Source: Streptomyces roseirectus (GTDB lineage: Bacteria; Actinomycetota; Actinomycetes; Streptomycetales; Streptomycetaceae). From it: DNA of 64,000 bases. Numbering within the stretch: the first letter of the stretch is position 1; each line of letters starts with the position of its first letter. The notes under the pieces are model-generated. The model worked only from the letters and a program-made list of their open reading frames with translations, did no database searches and was not told where the DNA came from. Position numbers and translations under genes: made by a program. Positions 35,644 to 46,312 of this stretch are shown here, in pieces. The stretch covers positions 4,936,001 through 5,000,000 of the forward strand of contig NZ_CP060828.1 in assembly GCF_014489635.1 (NCBI RefSeq), written 5' to 3'.

Positions 35644-36549
35644 TCACCGCCACTGCGCCGCCGCCCGCAACAGCCTCTCGTGCGCCCGCGCGATATGCGG
35701 CATCGCCAGCGTCCCCGTCCGCACGACCAGGAAGTACGTCCGCAGCGGCGGCACCGGCGGATCGTGCAGGGCGACGACGTCCCCGCGCTCCAGGGCGCCC
35801 GTGCAGAGGTAGCGGGGCAGGACCGCGAGCCCCGCGCCCGCGACCGCGCAGGCGAGGACCGCGCGCAGGTCGGGGACGACGACCGTGGCGGAGGCGGCCG
35901 GGAAGGAGTCGAAGACGGCGGCCCAGTAGCGGGCGACCAGGGGCAGCGACTCGTGGACCTCGACGACGGGCAGGTTCTCCAGCGCGGACGCGCCCGCGCG
36001 GCGCAGCCGTCCGGTGTCGATCCGCGCGGCCCAGCGCGGGGCGGCGACCAGGACGTGCTCCTCGTCGCACAGCGGGGTCGCCGTCAGCAGCGCGCCGCGC
36101 GGGCGGGCCGTGCTGATGGCGAGGTCGTGGTGGCCCGCCGCGAGTCCTTCGAGGACTTCCTCGGCGGTGCCGAAGGAGGCGCGCAGGGCGAGCCCCTGGC
36201 CGTCGTCTCGGGTGAGTTCGGTGAGCGCGGGCAGGGCCTGTTCGGCCGTGAACTCGGGCGGTCCCGCGAGGTGCAGGGTGCGCAGCCAGGACGCGTCGTC
36301 GAGGCCGCTCTCGGCGATCTCCACCAGCGCGTCGAGGTGCGGGGCGGCCTTGTGGGCGAGTTCGTCACCGGTCGTCGTCGGGGTGACGCCCCGGGCCTGG
36401 CGCAGGAACAGCGGGCGGCCCACCTGCCGTTCCAGGGTGCGGATCTGCGAGGTGACGGCGGGCTGGGAGAGGCCCAGCAGCGCGGCGGCACGAGTGAAGG
36501 AACCGGCCCGGTGCACCGTCACGAAGGTGCGCAGCAAGGCCAGGTCCAC
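35644..36549 (-). CDS. LysR-family transcriptional regulator
   Basis: 301 aa from GTG 36549. N-terminal helix-turn-helix (LRTFVTVHRAGSFTRAAALL, SQPAVTSQIRTLERQVGRPL) and a periplasmic-binding-like effector domain. A GGGAGGGGG stretch lies upstream of the GTG. It is followed by a parS array. The targets are unknown; the nearest upstream genes are the phosphatase / cystathionine lyase operon on the same strand. The upstream gap holds an AT-rich inverted repeat. Confidence 0.9.
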   Translation of the reverse strand: MDLALLRTFVTVHRAGSFTRAAALLGLSQPAVTSQIRTLERQVGRPLFLRQARGVTPTTTGDELAHKAAPHLDALVEIAESGLDDASWLRTLHLAGPPEFTAEQALPALTELTRDDGQGLALRASFGTAEEVLEGLAAGHHDLAISTARPRGALLTATPLCDEEHVLVAAPRWAARIDTGRLRRAGASALENLPVVEVHESLPLVARYWAAVFDSFPAASATVVVPDLRAVLACAVAGAGLAVLPRYLCTGALERGDVVALHDPPVPPLRTYFLVVRTGTLAMPHIARAHERLLRAAAQWR

Positions 36550-36590
36550 GGCCGGCCCCCTCCCGCCCAACCATAAATATGCCGATAGGT

Positions 36591-36625
36591 CTCTGTCTTT
36601 ACTGTGATTGGACACTGACACAGAG
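36591..36625. promoter_or_regulatory. AT-rich inverted repeat upstream of lysR
   Basis: CTCTGT (36591-36596) and ACAGAG (36620-36625) flank an AT-rich core in the lysR promoter region. It is a possible LysR autoregulatory site; this is inference. Confidence 0.35.
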
Positions 36626-36687
36626 TCAACTAGCCTTATTCGGGCGGTTCTTCGCGCGGAACTGGGGAGGGGCGGCGCGAAGGCCGA

Positions 36688-36726
36688 GGACGGTCCGAAC
36701 CACGAGGGGGGAGGTTCGGACCGTCC
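36688..36726 (-). terminator. Terminator after the cystathionine lyase gene
   Basis: Perfect 14-bp stem (36688-36701 with 36713-36726) and an 11-base purine-rich loop, starting 15 bases beyond the lyase stop. Confidence 0.85.
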
Positions 36727-36740
36727 GTCATGCCCCGCGC

Positions 36741-37874
36741 TCAGCCCGCCGACTCCGCCAGCGCCCGCAGCACGTCCGCGACCAGGTCCTCGGTGTCCTC
36801 GGTGCCCACCGAGAGCCGGATGAAGCCCTCCGGGACCGCGTCGCCGCCCCAGCGCCCGCGCCGCTCGGCCGTGGAGCGCACCCCGCCGAAACTGGTCGCG
36901 TCGTCCACGAGCCGCAGCGCGTCGAGGAACCGCTCCGCACGCGCGCGTGAGCCGAGGGTGAACGAGACGACGCACCCGTACCGTCGCATCTGCCGTGCCG
37001 CGACCTCGTGGGACGGGTCGCCGGGCAGCCCCGGATACCGCACCCCGCTCACCTCGGGCCGCTTCGCCAGCGCCTCGGCGACGGCCAGCGCGTTCGCGCT
37101 CTGCCGGTCCACCCGCAGCGGCAGCGTCGCCAGCGACCGGTGCCCCAGCCACGCCTCCATCGGCCCCGGGATCGCCCCGACGATCTTGCGCCAGCGCCGC
37201 ACGGCCGTCATCGCCTCCCCCGCGCGGCCCGTCACGTACCCGAGGAGCACGTCACCGTGCCCGCTGAGCTGCTTCGTGCCGCTCGCGACGGAGAAGTCCG
37301 CCCCGAGGTCCAGCGGGCGCTGTCCGAGCGGCGTGGCGAGCGTGTTGTCGACGGCGACCAGCGCCCCGCGCGCGTGGGCCTCGCCGGCGAGCCGCCGGAC
37401 GTCGCACACGTCCAACCGCGGGTTCGACGGCGTCTCGATCCACAGCAGCTTCGCCCCGTCCAGCACCGCCAGTTGCGCGTCGGCGCCGGTCGGCGCGGTG
37501 CGCACCTCGATGCCGTACGCCTCCAACTGCGCGCGCACCAGGGGCAGCGCCTGGTAGCCGTCGTCCGGGAGCACGACGGCGTCGCCGGAGCGCAGTTGGG
37601 AGAAGAGGACGGCCGAGATCGCGGCCATCCCGGAGGCGAACGCCAGGGTCTCGACGCCGTCCTCGCCGGGCGCCTCCAGCTCGGCGACGGCGTTCTCCAG
37701 GAGCGTCCAGGTGGGGTTCTCGTCGCGGCCGTAGGCGTAGGGGCCGGTCGGCTCGCCCGGGAGGTGGTAGTGGGCGGCGAAGACCGGTCCTGGCAGGGCG
37801 GGTTCGTGCTTGACGGGATCGGGCAGCCCCGCGCGTACCGCGCGCGTGCCCTCGCCCAGGGGACCTTCGGTCAT
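36741..37874 (-). CDS. Cystathionine gamma-lyase
   Basis: 377 aa PLP enzyme of the Cys/Met metabolism family. N-terminal DENPTWTLLENAVAELE, ETPSNPRLDVCDV (cofactor aspartate region) and the PLP lysine in VASGTKQLSGHGDVLLGYV. It cleaves cystathionine to cysteine in reverse transsulfuration, though related gamma-synthase or methionine-lyase activity cannot be excluded from sequence. ATG 37874 overlaps the phosphatase stop (ATGA), so it is translationally coupled. Confidence 0.88.
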   Translation of the reverse strand: MTEGPLGEGTRAVRAGLPDPVKHEPALPGPVFAAHYHLPGEPTGPYAYGRDENPTWTLLENAVAELEAPGEDGVETLAFASGMAAISAVLFSQLRSGDAVVLPDDGYQALPLVRAQLEAYGIEVRTAPTGADAQLAVLDGAKLLWIETPSNPRLDVCDVRRLAGEAHARGALVAVDNTLATPLGQRPLDLGADFSVASGTKQLSGHGDVLLGYVTGRAGEAMTAVRRWRKIVGAIPGPMEAWLGHRSLATLPLRVDRQSANALAVAEALAKRPEVSGVRYPGLPGDPSHEVAARQMRRYGCVVSFTLGSRARAERFLDALRLVDDATSFGGVRSTAERRGRWGGDAVPEGFIRLSVGTEDTEDLVADVLRALAESAG

Positions 37875-38365
37875 GTCGTACGTCCTTCCAGCTCCTGCCG
37901 CACGGCTGCGAGCAGGCCGTCGCTCGCCGCCTCCACCATCTCAAGGCACTCCTCGAAGCCCGCACGGCCCCCGTAGTACGGGTCGGGGACGTCGAGGTCG
38001 CCGTCGTGCGCGGCGGGGTCGTAGGAGCGCAGGAGACGGACCTTGCGGGCGTCCTCGGGGGTGGGGGCGAGGCGGCGCAGAGCCTTGAGGTGGCCGGAGT
38101 CGAGGGCGATCACCAGGTCGAGCCCGGTGAACCAGGAGCGGTCGAAACGGCGGGCCGTGTGGCCGGTGGCGTACCCGTGCTCCTGGAGGACGGCGACCGT
38201 GCGCGGGTCGGCGCCCTCGCCCTCGTGCCAGCCGTCCGTACCGGCGCTGTCGGCCTCGACGAGGTGACCGAGCCCGGCGTCCTCCACGCGCGCGTGGAAC
38301 ACCGATTCGGCCATCGGCGAGCGGCAGATGTTGCCGGTGCAGACGAAACAGACGCGGTAGGCCAT
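37871..38365 (-). CDS. Low-molecular-weight protein tyrosine phosphatase
   Basis: 164 aa. The P-loop CX5R motif is near the N-terminus (CTGNICRSPMAESVF) and the general-acid loop DPYYGG is near the C-terminus. It dephosphorylates phosphotyrosine proteins in the cytoplasm; Streptomyces PtpA, of this family, affects secondary metabolism. It starts 7 bases after the holin-like gene and overlaps the lyase gene, forming a three-gene operon. Confidence 0.93.
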   Translation of the reverse strand: MAYRVCFVCTGNICRSPMAESVFHARVEDAGLGHLVEADSAGTDGWHEGEGADPRTVAVLQEHGYATGHTARRFDRSWFTGLDLVIALDSGHLKALRRLAPTPEDARKVRLLRSYDPAAHDGDLDVPDPYYGGRAGFEECLEMVEAASDGLLAAVRQELEGRTT

Positions 38366-38372
38366 CGCGGGC

Positions 38373-38750
38373 TCAGTCCTCGTCGGGCAGGGCCAGGTGC
38401 AGCGCCCAGGAGACGACGGAGATGATCAGACCGCCGGCGACGGCCGTCCAGAAGCCCTCCACGTGGAAGCTCAGGTCGAGCTTGTCGGCCAGCCACGAGG
38501 TCAGCAGCAGCATCAGGGCGTTGACGACCAGCGTGATCAGACCGAGCGTCAGGATGAACAGCGGGAAGGTCAGCACCTTCACCACCGGCTTGACCAGGAA
38601 GTTCACGAGGCCGAAGAGCAGGGCGACGAGCAGCAGGGTGACGATCTTCTTGCCGGTGCTGTCACCGGTCAGGGTGATCTTGTCCAGCAGCCAGACGGCG
38701 ACCGCCAGGGCGCCCGCGTTGGCGATCGTCTTGACTACGAAATTTTTCAT
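38373..38750 (-). CDS. Phage-holin-family (YvlD-like) membrane protein
   Basis: 125 aa with four hydrophobic segments (KKIVTLLLVALLFGLVNFLV, LFILTLGLITLVVNALMLLL and others). It matches the DUF360 / phage holin family 4 pattern, which in chromosomes is a conserved membrane protein and not a lysis protein. No phage genes are nearby. First gene of the operon with the phosphatase and lyase. Confidence 0.85.
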   Translation of the reverse strand: MKNFVVKTIANAGALAVAVWLLDKITLTGDSTGKKIVTLLLVALLFGLVNFLVKPVVKVLTFPLFILTLGLITLVVNALMLLLTSWLADKLDLSFHVEGFWTAVAGGLIISVVSWALHLALPDED

Positions 38751-38809
38751 GTATGTGATCGTTCCAGAGAGATCGACGACCTACACGGGCCACGAGCGGG
38801 ACGAGGACG

Positions 38810-39127
38810 ATGAAGGCATTCCGGCTGGACGAACTGGAGGCGGAACGAGCCGCCAACGACGGCGCCTACCTGCAGTTCCTGCGCGAGCGGAACATGTCGG
38901 TCGGCCTGTACGCCCTCGACGCGGGCACCCACGATCCACAGAACCCGCACAACCAGGACGAGGTCTACTTCGTCGTCAGCGGGCGCGCGTCGATCACCGT
39001 CGGCATGGAGACGACCGAGGTCGCGCGCGGCAGCGTGGTGTACGTGCCGGCCGGGGTCGCCCACAAGTTCCACCACATCAGCGAGGACCTGCGGGTGCTC
39101 GTGGTGTTCTCCCCGCCGGAGGGCTGA
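38810..39127 (+). CDS. Cupin-domain protein
   Basis: 105 aa single cupin barrel. Motif 1 contains HNQDEVYFVVSGRASITVG and motif 2 is GSVVYVPAGVAHKFHHI, giving potential metal-binding His/Glu. The function of such small cupins is unknown. ATG 38810 has GAGGACG just upstream. Divergent from the holin-like gene. Confidence 0.9.
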   Translation: MKAFRLDELEAERAANDGAYLQFLRERNMSVGLYALDAGTHDPQNPHNQDEVYFVVSGRASITVGMETTEVARGSVVYVPAGVAHKFHHISEDLRVLVVFSPPEG

Positions 39128-39223
39128 GGCCGCCGGAGGGCTGAGGCCGCGCGCGCTCGTCTCCCGCTTGCGGTGGACGCCGGAACCCCCGCTTCCCCTA
39201 GGGGACGGATCAGGGGAGGACAA

Positions 39224-39252
39224 GGGGTGCGAGGCCCCCGCGGGGGCACCCC
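39224..39252 (+). terminator. Hairpin after the cupin gene
   Basis: Outer arms GGGGTGC / GCACCCC and inner CCCCC / GGGGG form a GC-rich hairpin with a bulge, 97 bases after the cupin stop and before the next start. Confidence 0.5.
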
Positions 39253-39334
39253 GGAGATCTAGCATCGAAGCAGGACATCCGAAAAGGGCCGGTGGCAAGG
39301 GCCGCCGGCCGGAGCACAGATGGGGACAAGGGCG

Positions 39335-39550
39335 ATGCGAGAGATCTTCGCGGGACTGCCGTGGTGGGTGAAGTGGGTCGCGGTGCCGGTCATCGCCCTG
39401 GTCGTGTTCGGCGGCCTGATAGCCAGCGTCGTCGGCTTCGTGATCGGCCTGCTGTTCAAGGTGCTGGTGTTCGTCGCGCTGGTCGGCGGACTGGTGTACG
39501 TCGTACGGAAGTTCACGGCCGGCAGCTCCTCCTCGCGCGGCGACTGGTGA
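39335..39550 (+). CDS. DUF5326-type small membrane protein
   Basis: 71 aa, two hydrophobic stretches (WWVKWVAVPVIALVVFGGLI and GLLFKVLVFVALVGGLVYVV) and a Ser-rich tail. It is a conserved Streptomyces protein upstream of ssgR, with no known function. ATG 39335 is chosen since MREIFAGLPWW begins the conserved part; ATG 39320 is in frame with GGAG 9 bases upstream and is an alternative. Confidence 0.8.
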   Translation: MREIFAGLPWWVKWVAVPVIALVVFGGLIASVVGFVIGLLFKVLVFVALVGGLVYVVRKFTAGSSSSRGDW

Positions 39551-39735
39551 CGCCGACGGGGCCGCCCGGAGCCGCCGGGGGCGCCGGGTACCGGTAACAG
39601 GGAGCACCCGTTCCCTCGGGCGGGGGAAGTTTCCCGCGCAGCGCGGCAACGGCCCGCGCGGGGCCGTTAGAGTCCGGAATTCGACGCGGGGCGACGCGCC
39701 CCGCACGGACCACCCTCGCGCTCCGGGAGTGCCCC

Positions 39736-40596
39736 TTGGCCACGGCTGACCTCTCCCCCGCGGAACCGGGCGCACCCCCCTCCCGCCCGCCCGGCCGCAC
39801 CCTCCCGCCCCGGCCCGCCCCCGCGGCCGTCCCCGAACAGCCCCACCCCACGACCACCCTCATCGGCTCCGTCCAGCGCGCGATGCGTCTGCTGGAGACC
39901 GTCGCCGGACACCCCTACGGCGCCCCGGCCAAACAACTGGCCAGAGAGACCGGCCTCGCCCTCCCCACCGCCTACCACCTGCTGCGCACCCTGGTCCACG
40001 AGGGCTATCTGCGGCGCGACAAGGGCCTGTTCTTCCTCGGCGAGGCGGCCGAGCGGCTGGCCTCGGCAGGTGCCGCGCAGAAACGTCGCAGCACGCTCGT
40101 CGACACCCTCGCGCACTGGCGCGACGAGATCGGCGCGCCCGTCTACTACGCCGTGTACCGGGGCGGCGAGATCGAGACGCTGCACGTCGCCGACACCCCC
40201 GAGTCCCCCGCCGTCGAGCAGTGGGCCGACTTCCGCGAGACCGGGCACGCGCACGCGATCGGGCAGTGCCTGCTGGCCCAGCTCGACGAGGGCTCGCGCC
40301 GCGACCACCTCGACCGCTACCCGGCGCGCACCCTCACGCCGTACACCGTCCGCGACAGCCACAGCCTGCTGCGCCGGCTCGCCGGGGCCGGACGCGCCGC
40401 CGCCGTCACCGAGCGGCAGGAGTATCTGCTGGGCACGGTCTGCGCGGCGCTGCCCATCACGCTGGGGGCCATGACCGCGACCGTCGCGCTCTCCCTGCCG
40501 GTGCGCCAGGCCGAACGGCTGCTGCCCGCCGTGCGGAAGCTGGAGCGGGAGATCGGGCGGGCGGCGGGGGCGCTCGCGCTCTCTATCAGCATCTGA
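39736..40596 (+). CDS. ssgR: IclR-type regulator SsgR, activator of ssgA
   Basis: 286 aa from a TTG start at 39736 with GGGAG 6 bases upstream. After a Pro-rich N-terminus of about 40 residues, an IclR winged helix (SVQRAMRLLETVAGHP, LARETGLALPTAYHLLRTLV) and an effector domain (IGAPVYYAVYRGGEIETLHV) follow. In S. coelicolor the gene immediately upstream of ssgA encodes SsgR, which activates ssgA during sporulation. The adjacency here supports the name. Confidence 0.93.
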   Translation: MATADLSPAEPGAPPSRPPGRTLPPRPAPAAVPEQPHPTTTLIGSVQRAMRLLETVAGHPYGAPAKQLARETGLALPTAYHLLRTLVHEGYLRRDKGLFFLGEAAERLASAGAAQKRRSTLVDTLAHWRDEIGAPVYYAVYRGGEIETLHVADTPESPAVEQWADFRETGHAHAIGQCLLAQLDEGSRRDHLDRYPARTLTPYTVRDSHSLLRRLAGAGRAAAVTERQEYLLGTVCAALPITLGAMTATVALSLPVRQAERLLPAVRKLEREIGRAAGALALSISI

Positions 40597-40697
40597 AAAA
40601 TCACTGCTTGTGATCCATTGTGTACGTTCAGCAAGATGCGATGCAGTGGCACAGGTACATTCCCGGCCAGTCGACGGCACAGACACGGGGTAAGGCG

Positions 40698-41144
40698 ATG
40701 CGCGAGTCCGTACAGACAGTTCAGGCAGAGGTCATGATGAGCTTCCTCGTCTCCGAGGAGCTTTCCTTCCGGATCCCGGTCGAGCTGGCATACGAGTCCT
40801 ACGACCCGTATGCCGTCCGGCTCACCTTCCACCTTCCCGGGGACGCGCCCGTGACCTGGACGTTCGGGCGGGAGCTGCTGATCGACGGGGTGGGGCGGCC
40901 CTGCGGCGAGGGGGACGTGCGGGTCGCACCCGCCGAGCCGGAATCCCTCGGCGACGTCCTCATCCGCCTTCAGGTCGGCGCGGACCAGGCGGTGTTCCGC
41001 TCCTCCGCCGCTCCCCTCATCGCCTTCCTCGACCGCACGGACCGGGTGGTCCCGCTGGGGCAGGAGGCGTCCTTCGCCGACTTCGACGCCCATCTCGACG
41101 AGGCGTTGGGGCGGATCCTGGCGGAGGAGCAGAGCGCCGGGTGA
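40698..41144 (+). CDS. ssgA: Sporulation and cell division protein SsgA
   Basis: 148 aa SsgA-like (SALP) protein: MRESV, then AEVMMSFLVSEELSFRIPVE, HLPGDAPVTWTFGRELL and ALGRILAEEQSAG. It controls septum-site selection, with SsgB, before FtsZ ring assembly in sporulating hyphae. From memory, S. coelicolor SsgA lacks the extra VQT-like residues found here near position 6-9, a small insertion. ATG 40698 has AAGG 3-6 bases upstream. It follows ssgR by 101 bases. Confidence 0.95.
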   Translation: MRESVQTVQAEVMMSFLVSEELSFRIPVELAYESYDPYAVRLTFHLPGDAPVTWTFGRELLIDGVGRPCGEGDVRVAPAEPESLGDVLIRLQVGADQAVFRSSAAPLIAFLDRTDRVVPLGQEASFADFDAHLDEALGRILAEEQSAG

Positions 41145-41274
41145 GAGTGGCCGCGCCGCTTTTCGCCGGTGGGGGAAACGCTTCAGCGGGCCGGAGCTGG
41201 TGCAGGAACGGTTCTGCTGGGGTGGGGGCCTGAGCCGGGGCCGGTTGTGCGCCCCCGGCTCGTGCGTGCGCCGG

Positions 41275-43608
41275 TCAGCGCTTGCGGCGCCGGCCCCGGG
41301 ATCCCCGTGCGGGGGCCTGAGCCGGCGCCGATGTCGCCGTCGCCGTCGCGGTCTTGGTGTCCGGGCGGTCCGCCGAGACGACCAGGGCCGCCAGGGCCGT
41401 CGTCACCGGGACCGAGGCGACCAGGCCGATCGAGCCGACCAGGGTGCGGACGATCTCCTCGGCGACCAGTTCGCTGTTGGCGACCGTGCCGATGCCGCTG
41501 TTCGCGATGGAGAAGAGCAGCAGCAGCGGCAGGGCGGCGCCCGCGTAGGCGAGGACGAGGGTGTTGACGACCGACGCGATGTGGTCGCGGCCGATGCGGA
41601 TGCCCGCCCGGTACAGCCCGCGCCAGCCCATCGTCGGGTTCGCCTCGTGCAACTCCCAGACCGCCGAGGTCTGGGTGACCGTCACGTCGTCCAGGACGCC
41701 GAGCGAGCCGATGATGATGCCGGCGAGCAGGAGACCGCTCATGTCGATCGACGGGTACAGGCCGTGGATCAGGCCGGTGTTGTCGTCCGTGTTGCCGGTC
41801 AGCGCGGCCCAGTCGTTGAACAGCAGGCCCAGGACGCCGATCAGGACCAGGGAGATCAGCGTCCCGAGCACCGCGACCGACGTCCGCGCGGAGAGTCCGT
41901 GACACAGGTAGAGCGCGATCAGCATGATGGCGCTCGCCCCCACCACCGCCACGACCAGCGGGTTCGAGCCCTGGAGGATCGCGGGCAGGATGAAGAAGTT
42001 GAGGATCAGGAAGCTGATCGCCAGCGCGACCAGCGCCATCACGCCCCGCAGCCGGCCGACGACCACGACGGCGATCGCGAAGATGCCGGCCAGCAGCGCC
42101 ATCGGGAAACGCCGGTTGACGTCGGCGACCGAGTACTGGAGGTCCCTCGGCGCGGACGGCTCGTAGGCGACGACGACCTTCTCGCCCTGCTCCAACTGGC
42201 GTGACTGGTCCGGCTGGACGATCTCCGTGAACGTCCGGCCCTTGTCCTTGCCGGTGTCCACCCGGATCGTCGCGCGCTTGCAGGTGCCGTTCGCCTGCTG
42301 GACGGCCGAGGAGCCCTCGGCGGTCGAGGTGTCGCCGGTCGGGGGCACGCCCCCCGCGTTCACCGAGGCGCAGCTCAGCTTCTCGACCTTCGTGACCGTC
42401 GCCTGCTGCGTCTGCCGGTCGAACCCGACGCCGGTCCGCTCGTGCGGTGGGGCTCCGCCGGGCCACAGGACGACCAGGCCGACGAGGACCGCCGCCGCGA
42501 AGGGGATCAGGACCGCGCCGATCACCTTGCGCAGGTGCCGGGAGACGGGGGCGGCGGGGCCGTGGCTGTGGCTGTGTCCGTGCGAGTGGCTGCCGCCGTG
42601 GCCTCCGCCGCCGTGCGAATCGCCGCCGTGGGAATCGCCGGAACCGCCGCCGTGCGGGGGGTGGTTGTGGGGGTACCCGCCTGGTCCGGAGCCGCTGTGC
42701 TCGGTGTTGCTTTCGTGGGCGTGAGCGTGGGCATCGTGGCCAGGGATGCGGGGGGTCGGGCCGCTGTCGTGGCTGGGGACACCGGGGACCGGGCCGTTGC
42801 CGTGAGCGGAGGCTTGGGGGATGGGGCCGGTGTCGTGCGCGGGCATCCCGGGCACCGGGCCGCTGTCGTGCGCGGGCATCCTCGGTACCGGGCCGCTGTC
42901 GTGCGGGGGCAGTTGAGGTGCGGGGCCGTCGGCCGGTCCCGGAACGCGGGGGACTGGGCCGCTGTCGTGCGCGGAGGCCATCGGCACCGGCCCGCTCTCG
43001 TGCATCGGCACCCTCGGTACCGGCCCGCTCTCGTATGCCGGGCGTTGGATCCGGGGCGTCGGGCCGGTGTCCTCCGGGCGGGAGACGGGGCCTACGCCGT
43101 ACCGCTGTTGGGGCTGAGGCGCGTCGGGGGCGCCCCTCAGCAGCGGGCCCCGTCGCTGGAGCGAGCCGAGGCGGCCGGCGGGCCGGCCTCCCGACGCCGG
43201 GCCGGAGAACGGGGGACCGGCGGGACGGGAAGAGCCGGGACCGGCAACGCCGGGGCCGACCGAGCCGGGGCCAGGAGCGCCGGGACCGGCCGAGCCGGGA
43301 TCAGCTGAGCCGAAGCCGCCGACGCCGTGACCGAGCGAGCCAGGGCCGGCTGAGCCGATGTCACCGGCGCCGGGATGAGCCGAGCCGGGATCAGCAGCGC
43401 CGGAACCGAGTGAGCCCGGACCGAGTGAGCCCGGACCAGTGGCACCGGCCCCCCGGCCCTGTTCCGACCCCCGCCCCCCATCCCCGTACCCGTCCCCCGT
43501 CCCGAAGTCCTGTGGGTCGCCCGGTGTGTGGCCGGGGCCGCCTCCCGGTCCCGGCCGGCGAGGGGGCTCGGGCGGAGGGGGGAACGGGGAGCGGGGTGTC
43601 GTGGTCAC
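41275..43608 (-). CDS. YibE/F-family membrane protein with repetitive N-terminus
   Basis: 777 aa from GTG 43608. Residues to about 190 are Pro/Gly/Ser-rich with GPGS-type hexads. Then come about nine 12-13-residue repeats of the (H/E)(D/E)SGPVPR(M/V)P type and a His/Gly-rich stretch (HGGSHSHGHSHSHG) that could bind metal. A first membrane helix (AVLIPFAAAVLVGLVVLWP) is followed by an extracytoplasmic domain and the YibE/F core of about seven helices (ALLAGIFAIAVVVVGRLRGV, ASAIMLIALYLCHGLSART). The function of the family is unknown. A GTG at 43641 is an alternative start. Confidence 0.85.
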   Translation of the reverse strand: MTTTPRSPFPPPPEPPRRPGPGGGPGHTPGDPQDFGTGDGYGDGGRGSEQGRGAGATGPGSLGPGSLGSGAADPGSAHPGAGDIGSAGPGSLGHGVGGFGSADPGSAGPGAPGPGSVGPGVAGPGSSRPAGPPFSGPASGGRPAGRLGSLQRRGPLLRGAPDAPQPQQRYGVGPVSRPEDTGPTPRIQRPAYESGPVPRVPMHESGPVPMASAHDSGPVPRVPGPADGPAPQLPPHDSGPVPRMPAHDSGPVPGMPAHDTGPIPQASAHGNGPVPGVPSHDSGPTPRIPGHDAHAHAHESNTEHSGSGPGGYPHNHPPHGGGSGDSHGGDSHGGGGHGGSHSHGHSHSHGPAAPVSRHLRKVIGAVLIPFAAAVLVGLVVLWPGGAPPHERTGVGFDRQTQQATVTKVEKLSCASVNAGGVPPTGDTSTAEGSSAVQQANGTCKRATIRVDTGKDKGRTFTEIVQPDQSRQLEQGEKVVVAYEPSAPRDLQYSVADVNRRFPMALLAGIFAIAVVVVGRLRGVMALVALAISFLILNFFILPAILQGSNPLVVAVVGASAIMLIALYLCHGLSARTSVAVLGTLISLVLIGVLGLLFNDWAALTGNTDDNTGLIHGLYPSIDMSGLLLAGIIIGSLGVLDDVTVTQTSAVWELHEANPTMGWRGLYRAGIRIGRDHIASVVNTLVLAYAGAALPLLLLFSIANSGIGTVANSELVAEEIVRTLVGSIGLVASVPVTTALAALVVSADRPDTKTATATATSAPAQAPARGSRGRRRKR

Positions 43609-43695
43609 CGACCGATCATCGCAAGAACGGCAGAGGCCCACTGTTCACCGCGCCACAAATACCGCTAGCGTGGAGGCACCTTTGCACACGCGGGA

Positions 43696-45667
<1,972 letters not shown>

Positions 45668-46312
45668 GGACGAACGGGCCGGGGACCGGGAGGCCGGGGT
45701 CTGGGACACCGAGGGCCAAGGGACCGGGGTGGCCGAGGGCCGGGCGCCGGGGTGCCGGGCGCCGAGGGATCGGGGTGCCGAGGGCCGAGGGTCGATAGAC
45801 CGGGGTGTCGGGGGCCGGGGCCGGGGACCGATAGACCGAGGTGCCGGTGCCGGTGCCGGTGCCGGGGTCAAGGGGCCGGGGTGTCTGAGGGACGGGGTGC
45901 CGGTGCCGTAGGGCCGGGGGAAAGCAGGCGGGGGCTTTGACACGGGCCCTCGCCGCGAGGGGGCGGCTCTCGACGGGGGCCTGGGAGCCTGGGTCACCCC
46001 CCGTGCACGTCCCCCGTGACGGGCTTCTTCGGGACCCCGGCCCGTTCTTCCCTCACCGGCACCGGCACCGGCACTGATTCCACGGCCCCGACCACCCCCT
46101 TCAGGGGGCGCGGGGCTGTATCTGATCTGCGGCTACCGCCGCGTGGGCGCGAACAACCACAGCGGACCCGCACCCGGCTGAGCACCCCAAGCACCCCCCC
46201 ACCCCCGCCACCCCCCCTCGAAGCCGACCCGCTTCCCTCCCCCCCCCACAAACCCGGCCCACCTTCCCTCTCGGGAGTGTGGGCCGGGGCGGAGCGGTGG
46301 GGGAGTCGGCGG
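45668..46312. other. Low-complexity gene-free stretch after thiC
   Basis: 645 bases with no convincing gene. 45680-45910 is made of degenerate GGCCGGGG(T/A)-type repeats including GGTGCCGGTGCCGGTGCC. 46170-46290 is a pyrimidine-rich tract with C runs of up to nine. No tRNA or attachment site is visible. Confidence 0.6.

Noticed and set aside
38373..38750. Phage holin suggesting a prophage
   Set aside because: The family name is misleading; it is a chromosomal membrane protein in a conserved operon with no phage genes around.
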